Part shown: positions 27,301-37,200 of the stretch, piece after piece
Numbering within the stretch: the first letter of the stretch is position 1
Layout: each line of letters begins with the position of its first letter
Source: Antedon mediterranea
Lineage: Eukaryota; Echinodermata; Crinoidea; Comatulida; Antedonidae
NCBI RefSeq assembly: GCF_964355755.1
Contig: NC_092673.1
Span: 4,097,001-4,161,000 of the forward strand
Reading direction: 5' to 3'
DNA: 64,000 nt
Notes under the pieces: generated by a model
What the model was told of the DNA's origin: nothing
The model's database searches: none
Seen by the model: only the letters and a program-made list of their open reading frames with translations
Translations under genes and position numbers: made by a program

Positions 27301-28265
27301 GCGGGAATCGTCGATATCTCCTTGCGAAGTTGAGTGAATGTCAGTAACGCACTTTTGTCAAACTCGATTCTATCCTGAAGTGTTCGTAACAACGATGGAA
27401 GCTGAGCGTTCATACTCGGTTCAATAGTGTTCAAAACTGTTTTATTTTTGAACAACCTATTTTGAATTTCGTCCTGGGTTAAGGTCATTAGTTTTTGGTG
27501 ATTTCCTGTGCTTGGGTTTTTGTTAACGTAAGAAGTAAGCGTTACTGGTTTCTGATGCGTGAGACTCATCTCAACAAGTTTTGCAAGCGCAGTCTTGTAC
27601 GCGTGCACAGAATGTTCAAATTCTACTTTCAATGCATCATGCAAATTCATAAGATCTCCGTCTATACTAACTAAGCTATGTTCTCCGATCCCTTTGAGGG
27701 CAGTATCCATGAGTTTCTTGCGACTGTATAGAATCTTTATCATATCCGGGTACACAAACATAACCATTCTGAGAATGTTCACAATCGCTTTCACAACGCT
27801 TTCATCGCTTTGTAACAACCCGTTCTCTTTCTTCAACAACGGGTCATCGCGTGAACTTAAATAATTAACAATATGAAAAACTGTATTCTCGACATCAAGT
27901 TTCGCTATTGGGAACTCGTCTGGATTAGCAATAAAAAATTTAGAATAAAAACTTTCAATAACGGTCAAAGATTGTGGAATATTTTCAACGATTGCTGTCA
28001 CTGGTAATTCAGGAAGTATAGTTTTCAACGTTACCATATTTAATTGATTTACAAGATGCGAAGCATCGTTAAATTTCTGTTTCTCAACCAAAAGTTGAAG
28101 TTTATGGAGCGCAAATCCTGGGCTGATGTCTTGTACATTTATCGGGCTGGCAGCATTTTGCGAGAAACTGTGTACCCATGAGGAATCCCTCCATGGTATA
28201 TCTGCCGTGGAGGTACGCTTTTGTCGCCCTCTTTGCTTGATTACTTTGGGTTTACCGTGACTCAT
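18029..28265 (-). CDS. SPATA18: MIEAP-domain (mitochondria-eating protein, SPATA18-like) gene
   Basis: Six coding exons on the minus strand: 27116-28265, 24248-24472, 20156-20447, 19493-19712, 18540-18695 and 18029-18313. Phases at the joins are 1, 1, 2, 0, 0 and agree throughout; the sum is 2,328 nt, giving 775 residues and a TAA stop. The ATG has an in-frame TGA two codons upstream. Residues 1-383 are a helical region with no recognised family. Residues 384-458 are Arg/Ser/Lys-rich (PPKRRSRSKDRKR). Residues about 475-555 are a coiled coil (ELEKEKDKLEQQERVLRMEM). Residues about 560-775 resemble the MIEAP C-terminal domain, with LTNYIQQCVRIAWQLSIQ, HILTYLWPTLLEG and the ending YKGVVIT. Human SPATA18 (538 residues) has a coiled coil, an SR-rich stretch and this domain in the same order and acts in mitochondrial quality control. 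The join of the first exon to the rest is the weakest link. Confidence 0.68.
19981..20141. mobile_element. MITE family A, copy 2
   Basis: Starts AAGCTCTATATACACTATCA and ends TTTGATAGTGTAGACAGAGC. It lies 14 bp downstream (minus strand) of the splice donor of the coiled-coil exon at 20156. Confidence 0.85.
20607..20747. mobile_element. MITE family A, copy 3
   Basis: Starts AAGTTGTGTCTGCACTATCA and ends TTTGATAGTATAGACAGAGC. The internal CCATATATGG block is present. Confidence 0.85.
20748..24247 (-). other. Large intron of the MIEAP-like gene, centre part
   Basis: AT-rich intronic DNA between the RS-like exon and the coiled-coil exon. It holds MITE B copy 1 and a short GGGGACACATCTATTAAG repeat piece near 23225-23275. 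No other exon or gene is supportable. Confidence 0.5.
22638..22886. mobile_element. MITE family B (TTTAAAGAT...CCCC ends), copy 1
   Basis: Left end TTTAAAGATATATTTTACCC and right end GGGGGACAATACATCTTTAAA are inverted repeats. The interior shares ATTCACTTTGACCAAAAA and AGTGAATAACTTCATTAAAA with the copy at 26841-27106. Confidence 0.75.
24639..24779. mobile_element. MITE family A, copy 4
   Basis: Left end AAGCTCTGTCTACACTTTTA and right end ATAGTGCAGACAGAGCTTA form terminal inverted repeats. Ten bases of spacer separate it from the next copy. Confidence 0.85.
24790..24894. mobile_element. MITE family A, copy 5 (right end missing)
   Basis: The left end AAGCTCTGTCTACACTATCA is intact. Homology stops after the CATATATGGGTCATCATC block, so the right terminal repeat is lost. 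Confidence 0.75.
25056..25207. mobile_element. MITE family A, copy 6
   Basis: Starts GGCTCTGTCTACACTATCAA and ends with an AAAGTGTAGACAGAG terminus. The interior carries ATATCACTACCAT blocks. Confidence 0.8.
25262..25345. mobile_element. MITE family A, copy 7 (left end missing)
   Basis: Only the right half is present: GGTAGCGATATGACATCGTC through to TTTGATAGTGTAGACAGAGC. Confidence 0.75.
26841..27106. mobile_element. MITE family B, copy 2, abutting a splice donor
   Basis: Left end ATTAAAGATATATTTTCCCC and right end GGGGAAACTAAATCTTTAAA are inverted repeats. The right end lies about 9 bp from the donor at 27115, just inside the intron. It contributes the stop codon that ends the unspliced 398-codon frame. 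Confidence 0.8.
27116..28265 (-). CDS. First coding exon of the MIEAP-like gene: novel helical N-terminal domain
   Basis: The frame is open from the ATG at 28265 to a stop at 27069 (398 codons). A good donor (AAAAGAG, GTAATC) at 27116/27115 leaves phase 1, exactly matching the next exon's acceptor at 24472. The final 15 codons before the stop run into an inverted-repeat element (26841-27106), which argues they are intronic. The protein segment is leucine-rich and helical (LHKLQLLVEKQKFNDASHLV; MNLHDALKVEFEHSVHAYK). I do not recognise a family. Otherwise it could be a separate single-exon gene. An acceptor (GCTGACAG) at 28323 and an upstream donor (ACAG, GTGAGT) at 28802 indicate a 5' untranslated exon. 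Confidence 0.7.
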
Positions 28266-28802
28266 GATTCACCTGGTTTGTCTGGATGTGATTCAAACAA
28301 TGACACAATTGGATATCATAACCTGTCAGCAAAAACAAGAAGATACAATTGTGATCTATATAAAAGGTTAATAACCATTGACATAGTTCACCAATAATAT
28401 ATGAATTTTTAAAAAAGAATTGAATGTGTTTAAGACCCTATTCAGAAATAAAAGAAAACATTATTTTTCAATAGCATCAACCACCAAATTTGGACAACAT
28501 TAATGATTATATCTATCAATAAATTATACGTATTCAATAATTTTCAATTCCTTATTTGTAATCCTTAATCCTCAAACAATTTGTATTTGTGCACTTGAAT
28601 AATTTTTTTCAAAGGCACTTGATACCTGTTCTTACCGTAACTAGTGTTCATAATATACAAATCCAAGAAATAATTGATGTAGGAACTCTGACTAATAAAA
28701 TCACCTCAGTATTAATTCTACTAAAACAACTTGTTAAAACATTAATAGTTGAAATCCACTAATTTATTAGATATTTAACAAAGAATATAACCTAAACTCA
28801 CC

Positions 28803-29525
28803 TGTATACTTAAATAAAATTTAGATAAATTAGACGTCGATGCGACTTGTTTCCTCGACTGACAATCTGTGAGGCAATATTTTGAGTCAACAATGAATTA
28901 GTTCCTGATGAATGACTTCACTCAGTATCTCTTCCTCTCACACATCATCAGGGCAGAGCAGAACATCATTAAAACATGTTTGTCCCCCTCTGTAGTTTGG
29001 AGAAAAAAATGTCAATAATATGGCAGAGATATTACTGAAGTTCTAAACACCACAAGATTTAAATAAATAGAACGTGTAAGTTTACACTTTAAACTTAACC
29101 TATCATACATAATATTCAAGCTAACCTTAGACAACTTATTAGTCTAGACTCTAGGCTAGTGCAGTGTGGTTCATTTTATTTATTAGCTAAGTCTAGGCCT
29201 CTAGAGTAGGCCTAGGCTAGTCCGTCATGGCAGGGCAGGGAATCCCTTGTTGTTGGTTGGCAGCAGAGAGGCCTATATGCCCAGGTCCTACCTCTTTATT
29301 AATTGATAGTATTCATATTACTGTGGCCTATGCTGTAGATATTCATTCATAGAACAGTAGTTTATATTATTACCCCTTCTTTACTTTACTTTTAAATAAA
29401 TAAATGAAAAAACCTGGCCTATGAATTATGATGATATTTTTCTTGATTAAATTATATCGTATCCATTTTTTTTTTTTCCAAAATGATTTAACAAAACAAT
29501 TTTTCTTGTTTGTAATGTATTGTAG
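28803..29525. promoter_or_regulatory. Shared divergent promoter region of MIEAP-like and SMIM19 genes
   Basis: The minus-strand gene's untranslated first exon begins somewhere right of 28802. The plus-strand SMIM19 coding exon starts after an acceptor (GTATTGTAG) at 29525, so both transcription starts must fall within about 700 bp. The region has AGGCCTAG-type palindromes (29140-29270) but no clear TATA box. The exact start sites cannot be read from sequence. Confidence 0.4.
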
Positions 29526-29548
29526 GATACCCATCAATTTCTATAAAT

Positions 29549-30109
29549 ATGGCGAGCGAAAACCACGGTCTACCACCAGAGGACCACATAGACCATTGGA
29601 ATGGAGCTACTAACATTTACATGATAGTCATTGTTGTTTCTATCTGGCTTGTAGTTTATCTTAAGAAGTAAATATATTTTAAGTGTTTACAGTGGTAGTA
29701 GGCCTATTTTAACAAATAATTGTTATCATCGATTTCATGATAAGCCCACTTAAATCTTGGCCATGGCAATTTAAATATACCCAGTTGCAATATTCATGAT
29801 TAACATTTGGGCTAAATAAAGAAAACACAAGTTTAAAAATAAAATGAATACACCACTCTTTGATAAATGTTATGGTTTTCTTTTAAAACTAGGAATAAGC
29901 GATGGATGGTAAAATTTCTAAAAATGAGAAAAAACCAAGAGACTGAAGAGGCAAAGAAGGAACGACTTGATAATGATGTAAAACAAGTACGGCTACGGCA
30001 ACAATTGGAATCATATTATAACAGTAAGGCAATACCGCATAGTAGAGTAGAACGCTATAAGGGGACACCTTTGGGACCCAGCAAAGTTTCCCTTAATATT
30101 ATTAATTAA
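29549..30109 (+). CDS. SMIM19: Small integral membrane protein 19 homologue
   Basis: Two coding exons, 29549-29667 and 29893-30109, joined in phase 2 (donor GTAAAT, acceptor AAAACTAG), giving 111 residues. The N-terminus MASENHGLPPEDH is followed by WNGATNIYMIVIVVSIWLVV, a single transmembrane helix at about residues 17-38, then YLKKNKRWMVKF and a charged tail with VRLRQQLESYYNSK. Human SMIM19 (107 residues) has WNEATNVYLIVILVS, KRNKRR and IRLRQQLEMY in the same order; its function is not established. Only the last 20 or so residues (from RYKGTPLGPSK) diverge. They lie in DNA resembling a repeat seen near 56.2 kb. Confidence 0.88.
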
Positions 30110-30150
30110 CCAATAGGGATTGGTTGTGGCGTTGCTAAAATTTTTTTTCT
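30055..30150 (+). repeat. GGGGACAC-type repeat overlapping the SMIM19 stop
   Basis: AAGGGGACACCTTTGGGACC at about 30058 matches AAGGGGACACTTTGGGACC near 56214 with one indel. A weaker match follows: TTGGTTGTGGCGTTG against TTGGCTGTAGTGTT. The repeat begins inside the last coding exon. Confidence 0.45.
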
Positions 30151-31150
30151 GTAGTCTGTTTTTTCTAATTTCGTCACACAGACTATTTTTACAGACATTG
30201 TTTAATGTTACTGTACCGGATTTAGACTTTTACCTTTGACCATCCGTTCAGAGAAACCAGAATGATCTTAAACTAACAAGTGCGTGTTTGTTTTTGTGTA
30301 TTTCAAGTAGTGTGGCCATAATGGTTTTATAAACTATGAATGAAACATATTTGTTCAAGTTCAAATCTGCTTCCTCTCGATTGTCTTATCTAACTATTGC
30401 TACCCTTGCAATCTGCTGACTCACACACTATCAAAGCTGGTAGTCACAGTGAGTCAATTTCTGTTTAACATTCAACCACTGAATCGACAAAAATGCCTTA
30501 AACACATGCTCTCTACGGGCTGTAGCCGCATAAAAAAAGGGGTACGGTTGCAAGAGAAGCAAGCAAGAATTGGGGAGGTTGGGTAAGGACATACATCGTC
30601 CAACCTTCACTATTAAATGATGATGATCAACAAGCTCTACATTAAATAAAATAATCACTGTATGTTTTTAAAAAGTGGTGAGATTGAAACCAGACCAATC
30701 ATATTGGTGACTACAGCCATATTTCTAAACTATTTTTATGAGTAGGTACTGTAAACAAGAGAAAAACCTGTGTATGCGAAAAATTGAATGCATCAGCAAA
30801 CATATTAACCACCAACCTGCAATACTATTTTAAAAAAACAATTTTATAATGGACCATTACTATCAGAGTGTGTTCTTATTGAATTGGAAATTTAAATTGG
30901 AATTGCTATTGATTAAAGTATTATATTTAAAGTGTAAATAATAGCATGCGTTGTATGTGTGATATATTTTTATCTTATCTTTTATTTATATAGCCAGGAA
31001 GTGGGAACAGAGTTATAGCCAAGATCACATGGTTAATATGGAATGACAATCGATGATCAGCAATAAATAGAATAAACCGACATTACTAAGAACTTCCAGG
31101 TCTTTGACTGAAATAAAACTGGGTGAAATCCCTACTAAAAAGAAAAGCAT

Positions 31151-31456
31151 TTCCAGGTCTTTGACAAAGAATGTACAGGTCTTTGACTAAGAATTTGCAG
31201 GTCTTTGACTAAGAACGTGTAGGTCTTTGACTTAGAATTTGCAGGTCTTTGACTAAGAGCGTGCAGGTCTTTGACTAAGAGCGTGCAGGTCTTTGACCAA
31301 GAACGTGCAGGTCTTTGACAAAGAATGTGCAGGTCTTTGACTAAGAACGTGCAGGTCTTTGACTAAGAGCATGCAGGTCTTTGACTAAGAACGTGCAGGT
31401 CTTTGACTAAGAACGTGCAGGTCTTTGACTAAGAACGTGCAGGTCTTTGACTAAAT
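31151..31456 (+). repeat. Minisatellite, 22-bp unit
   Basis: About 14 units of GCAGGTCTTTGACTAAGAACGT with small variants (AAGAGC, AAGAATTT). Degenerate units flank it at 31095 and 31460. Confidence 0.92.
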
Positions 31457-32727
31457 CTTTCATGTCTTCGACTAGGGAGGTCTTTGGAGCCGTTCTTGAG
31501 CACATGGTCTTTAGTGCTTGTAGTGACACTGGTCCTGGTTAGTACTTCTACGGAAGTAGTTCAAATCATGTATGATGTCATGATTTTGTGTATACCATGG
31601 ATTTTTTATTTGCCACTTATTTGGACAGTGATGTCACATGTGAATCACATATTATCCTGTATCACAGAAGTTACCTATAATACTGGAATATTTAGATACC
31701 GAGATTCAATTGGCTGACACAATATGATTCAGACACAAAAAGCAAAGGTTTGAATGAACAAAAAAATGTATGATTGAATCGATTATACCTATTATGTTTA
31801 AAATTCTCTAGGTCAGTTTGATTGTTTAATAATGTATATAGTATTTATATCTAATCATATTTTTCTACATTAATAATTGTTTAAATTGTTCAAATGTATC
31901 AAAAGCATGAAATAAATATATCGTGGTAATGGTAAATGTTATATTGTCTTTTTCTGGTAGGTTTGTATATTATAATATTATATTATAGCATAGGCCTATT
32001 ATGTATTATATTAAATTCAATTCAAGTAATATTTTATTTCACATAATAATTGTACATATTATAACAATTCATTATAACTGCTACAGTATTACAAAATTAG
32101 AAACATGAATTATGATAAGGCATACTTTACAATAAAAATTATTTGACAGTTAAATTTAGTGTCCAAGTTCAAAGCAATTATTACAATACTGGTAAATTTC
32201 CGTGACCTTTTTGGGAAAGTAATTAAAATCGTTTACGTCATACAACCCGAAGTTCACCAATGCCTTGGCTCACCACTGTACCATATTTGATATGCTAATT
32301 CATTCAACTTCGTCACGTGCTTATGTCACGTGAAAGTTTATGGTCAGCATGCTGTGAGTCATAATAAACACGCCTCTTAAATACTAGGCAGTACTACGAT
32401 TGGTTAATACTGCAGGCAATTCAAGGAAGTAGCCTATCAGCTTATTTGTTTTGAAAAAGTGCTTTACGCTGATTGGCCATCGACTATTGAATGAATAATG
32501 AATGAAAATATTGTAGTACAGTAGTAATAGGCGCGCGAACGAGATAAATAATGATCTGTTATAGGCTCTATTCTTTACAATATTGTATCAGATTATTACC
32601 TTACGTGTGTGTTGTATTATTCATGTTGATGGTGCCGTTAATTTCGTTAGTGTTCAGTTAATTCAATTAAAAAATAAACATTCTTGCGTACGTGATTTAA
32701 TCAAATTAGTAATACGTTCTTTCTTAC

Positions 32728-32913
32728 TTAAAGCGTGGTTCCCACTAGCGACGCAACACAAGGACGTAACGAAACGCAAGTGAATTGACCAATCACAAAC
32801 GATGGCTTATTCGCTTGTGATTGCTAACTGTCTATAACTTCGCTTGTCATTGGTTAAAACGCTTGCGTTGCGTTTACGTCCTTGCGTTACGTTCTAGTGG
32901 AAACCAAGCTTTA
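32728..32913. mobile_element. MITE family C, copy 1
   Basis: Left end TAAAGCGTGGTTCCCACTAG and right end CTAGTGGAAACCAAGCTTTA are inverted. Inner arms CGCAACACAAGGACGTAACG and TACGTCCTTGCGTTACGT also pair. CCAATCACAA and TTGTGATTG elements lie inside. Confidence 0.85.
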
Positions 32914-34221
32914 GCCTCCTACCGTACGTGTTAAAACAAAATGATATATGATGGGAGTTTCGCCTTTTTTCGACTGTTATGAATGTATGTTGGAAATAAT
33001 CTACACCCGTGTTCGATACTAAGAAATAAAAATGTGAATAAATAAATGTTTGTGACATCCCAAGGGTCCTGGATTTAAGAAATAAGTATCATACACAACC
33101 GCACGAGAGCGCCCCATATTCATACATAATGAAACTTGTTAGTTTGAAAAAGCATCCTGTTTTAATTGGCGATTTACCTGATGGAAATGGTTTAAATATT
33201 CGATAACGATTTTTTTTTCAATTATCGTATGATATTTTTCCCTTTCAACCTGGATGCGTTGGATTAGAATTATTACGGAAGTTGTTGAGCTTTTGTATCG
33301 GAACTCTCTAGTATATTTTCAGCTATATTCGGAAATGAAATCGCGTAAAGAATACCCGGATATGAAACCGCGCACTTTCCTTGATTAGTCTTTCTTGGTT
33401 TATCCAAATAAAGGCATTCTTATCCACCCATCCCATTCATCCTAAATCGCACTGTATCGGCGTAATAGCTCTTTTTTCGGAAAATGTTTGGTCTACCAGA
33501 TATAACATAAATACGAAAAAAAGTGAAACAAATAATTTTGGAAATAAAGGCGGAGCCCAGATTTATACGTCGCGTTTTTTAAAAATAAACTGAGCTATAT
33601 TTAGATAGATCGTAAGGTATATAGACCAATGTAAGAAAAAAGGGCCCCGGCCACTTGGACCTGAAGCATCAAGTACAATTCCCAGAAGGCTTATAACATG
33701 CTAATTGATTAAATTAATTGCGTCACATGGTGACATTTACTCACTGAAAATAAATAGGCCGCATGTATTTAATACACATGATGATGACTGGTCGATTTAG
33801 GTAAGGGATGAGTTATTATTTGTGCTTCAGTGGTTTGTTTTTGACATTCCAAGCTAATGGATTGTTGCATAGATGTGATATATCTTATTAATTATCTTTA
33901 TTATTTAATATTCAATTTAATACTTGTAATGTAACATTGCAGATAGGGTATGTGCTTCAATTCCCGAAAAGTATATACCAATACGTACGCGACGAATGAA
34001 CGTTAGATTGTATTTTGATTGGTTGATCGACCATTGATGACGTATACTCACACATTTTTCTATTTGGCGGAAACAAAAACGTAGGAAGGAAAAGACAACA
34101 AATGTGTGGTGTGACGGTGAAGTCACATGTAATGGCTTGGATTTTCAAAGAATATTCTATTTATTATTCCAGCACTTACTCTTTATGTTTAGGTTTACAG
34201 TAACATTGATATTATTTTACA

Positions 34222-34257
34222 ATGTTTTCATTGCGGAAGTGGTTACATCGACCGAAG
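34222..34257 (+). CDS. ZFYVE28: LST2 first coding exon (36 nt)
   Basis: It encodes the 12 residues [12 protein letters not shown], aligning with MMNRFRKWLYKPK of vertebrate ZFYVE28. It is followed by donor GTAAAT and a 2.2-kb intron. The very short coding part would be missed by most gene finders. A possible acceptor (TTTATGTTTAG) at about 34192 suggests further untranslated sequence upstream. Confidence 0.85.
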
Positions 34258-37200
34258 GTAAATTAAAAGTACAGTTATATGTTTGATGATGCTAGGCTAG
34301 GCCTTAAATTAGCTCGGTCTCTAGGCTTTAGCGAGCTGATGGCGGTCTGTGGAGAGCTTCATTGCTCTCCAACGTGTAGGAAAACGGTATCGCGTTACTC
34401 CCACACACTTTGCAAAGTTGCAGGCAGTGGAATGACAACGTTTTATACTCTTCCATGCTATATCTAAGCATATGTTTACCTTTTTTTAGTAACCTTTCTC
34501 CTCGCCAACCCTAGGACCGGTATCCTACTTAATTTATTATTATTATGATTTATCATTTAAATTGATAAAATAGATAATAAATTGGTGTCTTGATTAAATA
34601 ACCCGGTGATATCTTCTTCTTCCCATTTAGCCTAGTGCAAACTTCAGACTTGACTATGTGAAGCGAGTGAGTTAGTTTTTTCGTAAAGACCAATTTGCAC
34701 AGTGGCTGTGTGTGACAGTGGCTGTGTTTGTGTGGACTAGTACACCGGGGTAACCCCCTACTCGTCTCGAAAGATGTACTAGGTTCTTTAAAGTGCACAT
34801 GAGCTATGTGTACACTGGACCTACGGTTTATAGTCCTTATCCGAGAAGACTCGTTCTACCACCAGAACCATGGAGCGAGTGAGCCTCGAACCCTTGCCGA
34901 TGTTATGGCTACGTAATTACGGTTCCACTGTCTTAACCGCTCGGCCACTCACTCGCTCTAAGAATATTGCCTAGGCTAGGTGCCCTTCCCGGTGCCCTTA
35001 CTAAACTGTTGGACACATGTTGGGATTACACAATATATTCAGTGAACTATTTCCTGATATATTCAATGATAATGATATTGACTGTTGTATAATATTGTAC
35101 TACTGTATGGATAATAATCATATTACAGGTTCACAGAGGATTGACTACCGCATGTTTTCTAATGCAATTCACAATAAATATCAATGGTAGGATAAAGTCT
35201 AAGAGGTGCCTGGTATACGACGATTGATTATTAAATTATGATATTAAATATGAACAATTTGAAATGAGTTGATTTTGTTATTTCATTCTTTAACTAGGCC
35301 TAAAAGATGACTGTTTTCTTTAAGGAAACTAGATTTTTATTGCGGAAATTGCAGTTCAGAAATCTTTAAAATTTGGATTTTTTTTTTTCAAAATAGGAAG
35401 TTTTGGCCTAAAATTAGACCGAAGCATCCCTGCACCTCTAAACATTCCTCATTCAAAATAAGTTGATACTAAAAAGACATGAATGAATTGTGGAAGTTCA
35501 TTTTTATGTGACCACTTTTGTTAATGTTATTGTCTACAAGGAAACAGACTGCAGTTGTACTGAATATTAGATATATGAGAATGAAACCATAACATTTACT
35601 ATAAAAGTGAACAAAAGATTTAATTGCATTGTATGAAGCTATGCAGTGTTGAAAGCACAGTCAGGCATCTCAGGAATGCAAACGGCCTTTGTACATGGTA
35701 TACATTTTTTCACCTTAGAAAATTTTTCTGCTATTTTTGTCACAATTACCAATACCTTAAAACATTTCAGGTAAACTGAAACAAAAATTTAGGTGTGTAA
35801 TAATATTTAATTTTGTACCCTGTATCAAATGTATACGTTTACGTATCAAATGTATACGTTTACTGACACCACTTCATTCAATTCTTTGGCAATGTTTTTG
35901 AATATTTTTGCCATATTATAGAGGAAAGAGTGTTGTTTTATAAATTGTTATTATAGCAATTATTTGATATTTATTTTGAATTCAAATAATATATTCTACT
36001 CAGTATATGGATGGCAAACAAGGTATACATTATTGTGGTGTAAAATGCACACACTTATAATGATATGGTTAAATTCAAAGGTCATTATACCACCAAAATC
36101 GCTGCAAAGGTCAATGCTGTTCACACAGTAGAAACACTACAGTGGCTAAGGGGCCATTGCTTATTGAGCAAGAGAGTAAATTGATAGAATACTATGTGTA
36201 TCTGTTTATGGTATTTTCTTGCTAATTTAAAAAGATCCCCAAATCAGAAAATATCATTTTAGAGTAAAAATTATGAGCTACATACTGTTCTTTTTTGGAT
36301 TTTTCAAAAAGAAAATACAGACCCGAAGTAATCATATCACCATCATATTTAGGCACATCACACTTTTTTTGTCAAACTAGCTTTCTACAGTACTGTAGAC
36401 AGAGCAATGTGATATCTAGAGGAATCTAATACAGAATACAAAAAACATTCTCATGATTACTCTACTTTTTTTTTCCAGAAAACTGATACGCAGTTACTAG
36501 CCAAGCTGTATTATGCAGATGATGAACTGAATGCAATTTCTATGGAATTGGACAGTTTTGACGGCAGAGAAGATCCTGAAAGATGTACTATCTTGGTCAA
36601 TCAGTTACGAAACTCACAGGATAAAGTTCTAGGTAAGTCATTCATGGACTTATTGTGGAGGATCCAGGATTTTGAAATATGGTAGAGGGGCCCAGGGCCT
36701 AAAAGTAGTGAAATGAAATTATTTTTCATTAAACTATAAATTGGCAAATTTCAATTTAGAAAAATGATATAAACATTAGATTTTAAATTTTGTAATGAAA
36801 TACTGTATGTGAATCCAGATATTTTATTGATTGGCTTTAAAAAATATTCTACTGCAGCATTGGTATTTATGAATGAAAACATAGACTAGACTAGAGTTAA
36901 ATTGATTACTGAGCCATGACACAGATTGGTACGAGAAACATGTGACTACATTCGTTTATTTTTTTTGTTTCCTGACGTTAAAGGTTAAAATCTGTTACAA
37001 TTATCTATCCAGAAAAATTTAAATGACATTAAAAAGATCACTGAGGAATATGTACTGTAGGATACTATGAATAATGATGATAAAAACATCAAATTTGACT
37101 TGCACAGTGCAAACATGTTGAATTACTGTACAGTGTGTTATTTTGGAATAAATTGAGTGGGTGGCATACGGTATCATAATTACCTAAAACAGCCATCTCT

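Larger units (their letters stand above)
30151..34221. other. Intergenic region between SMIM19 and LST2 genes
   Basis: Contains a possible polyadenylation signal (AATAAA, 30645), the 22-bp minisatellite at 31151-31456 and MITE family C at 32728-32913. A stretch with CACGTG boxes (about 32310-32340) and GCGCGC (about 32530) may be promoter sequence for LST2. No convincing gene is seen. Confidence 0.5.

Noticed and set aside
31148-31460. CRISPR-like array of direct repeats
   Set aside because: Units are contiguous 22-mers with no unique spacers, in a eukaryotic intergenic region, so this is a minisatellite.
34868-34960. A functional tRNA gene
   Set aside because: The A and B boxes and an acceptor-like stem are present, but the T-arm is imperfect and a SINE body follows directly.
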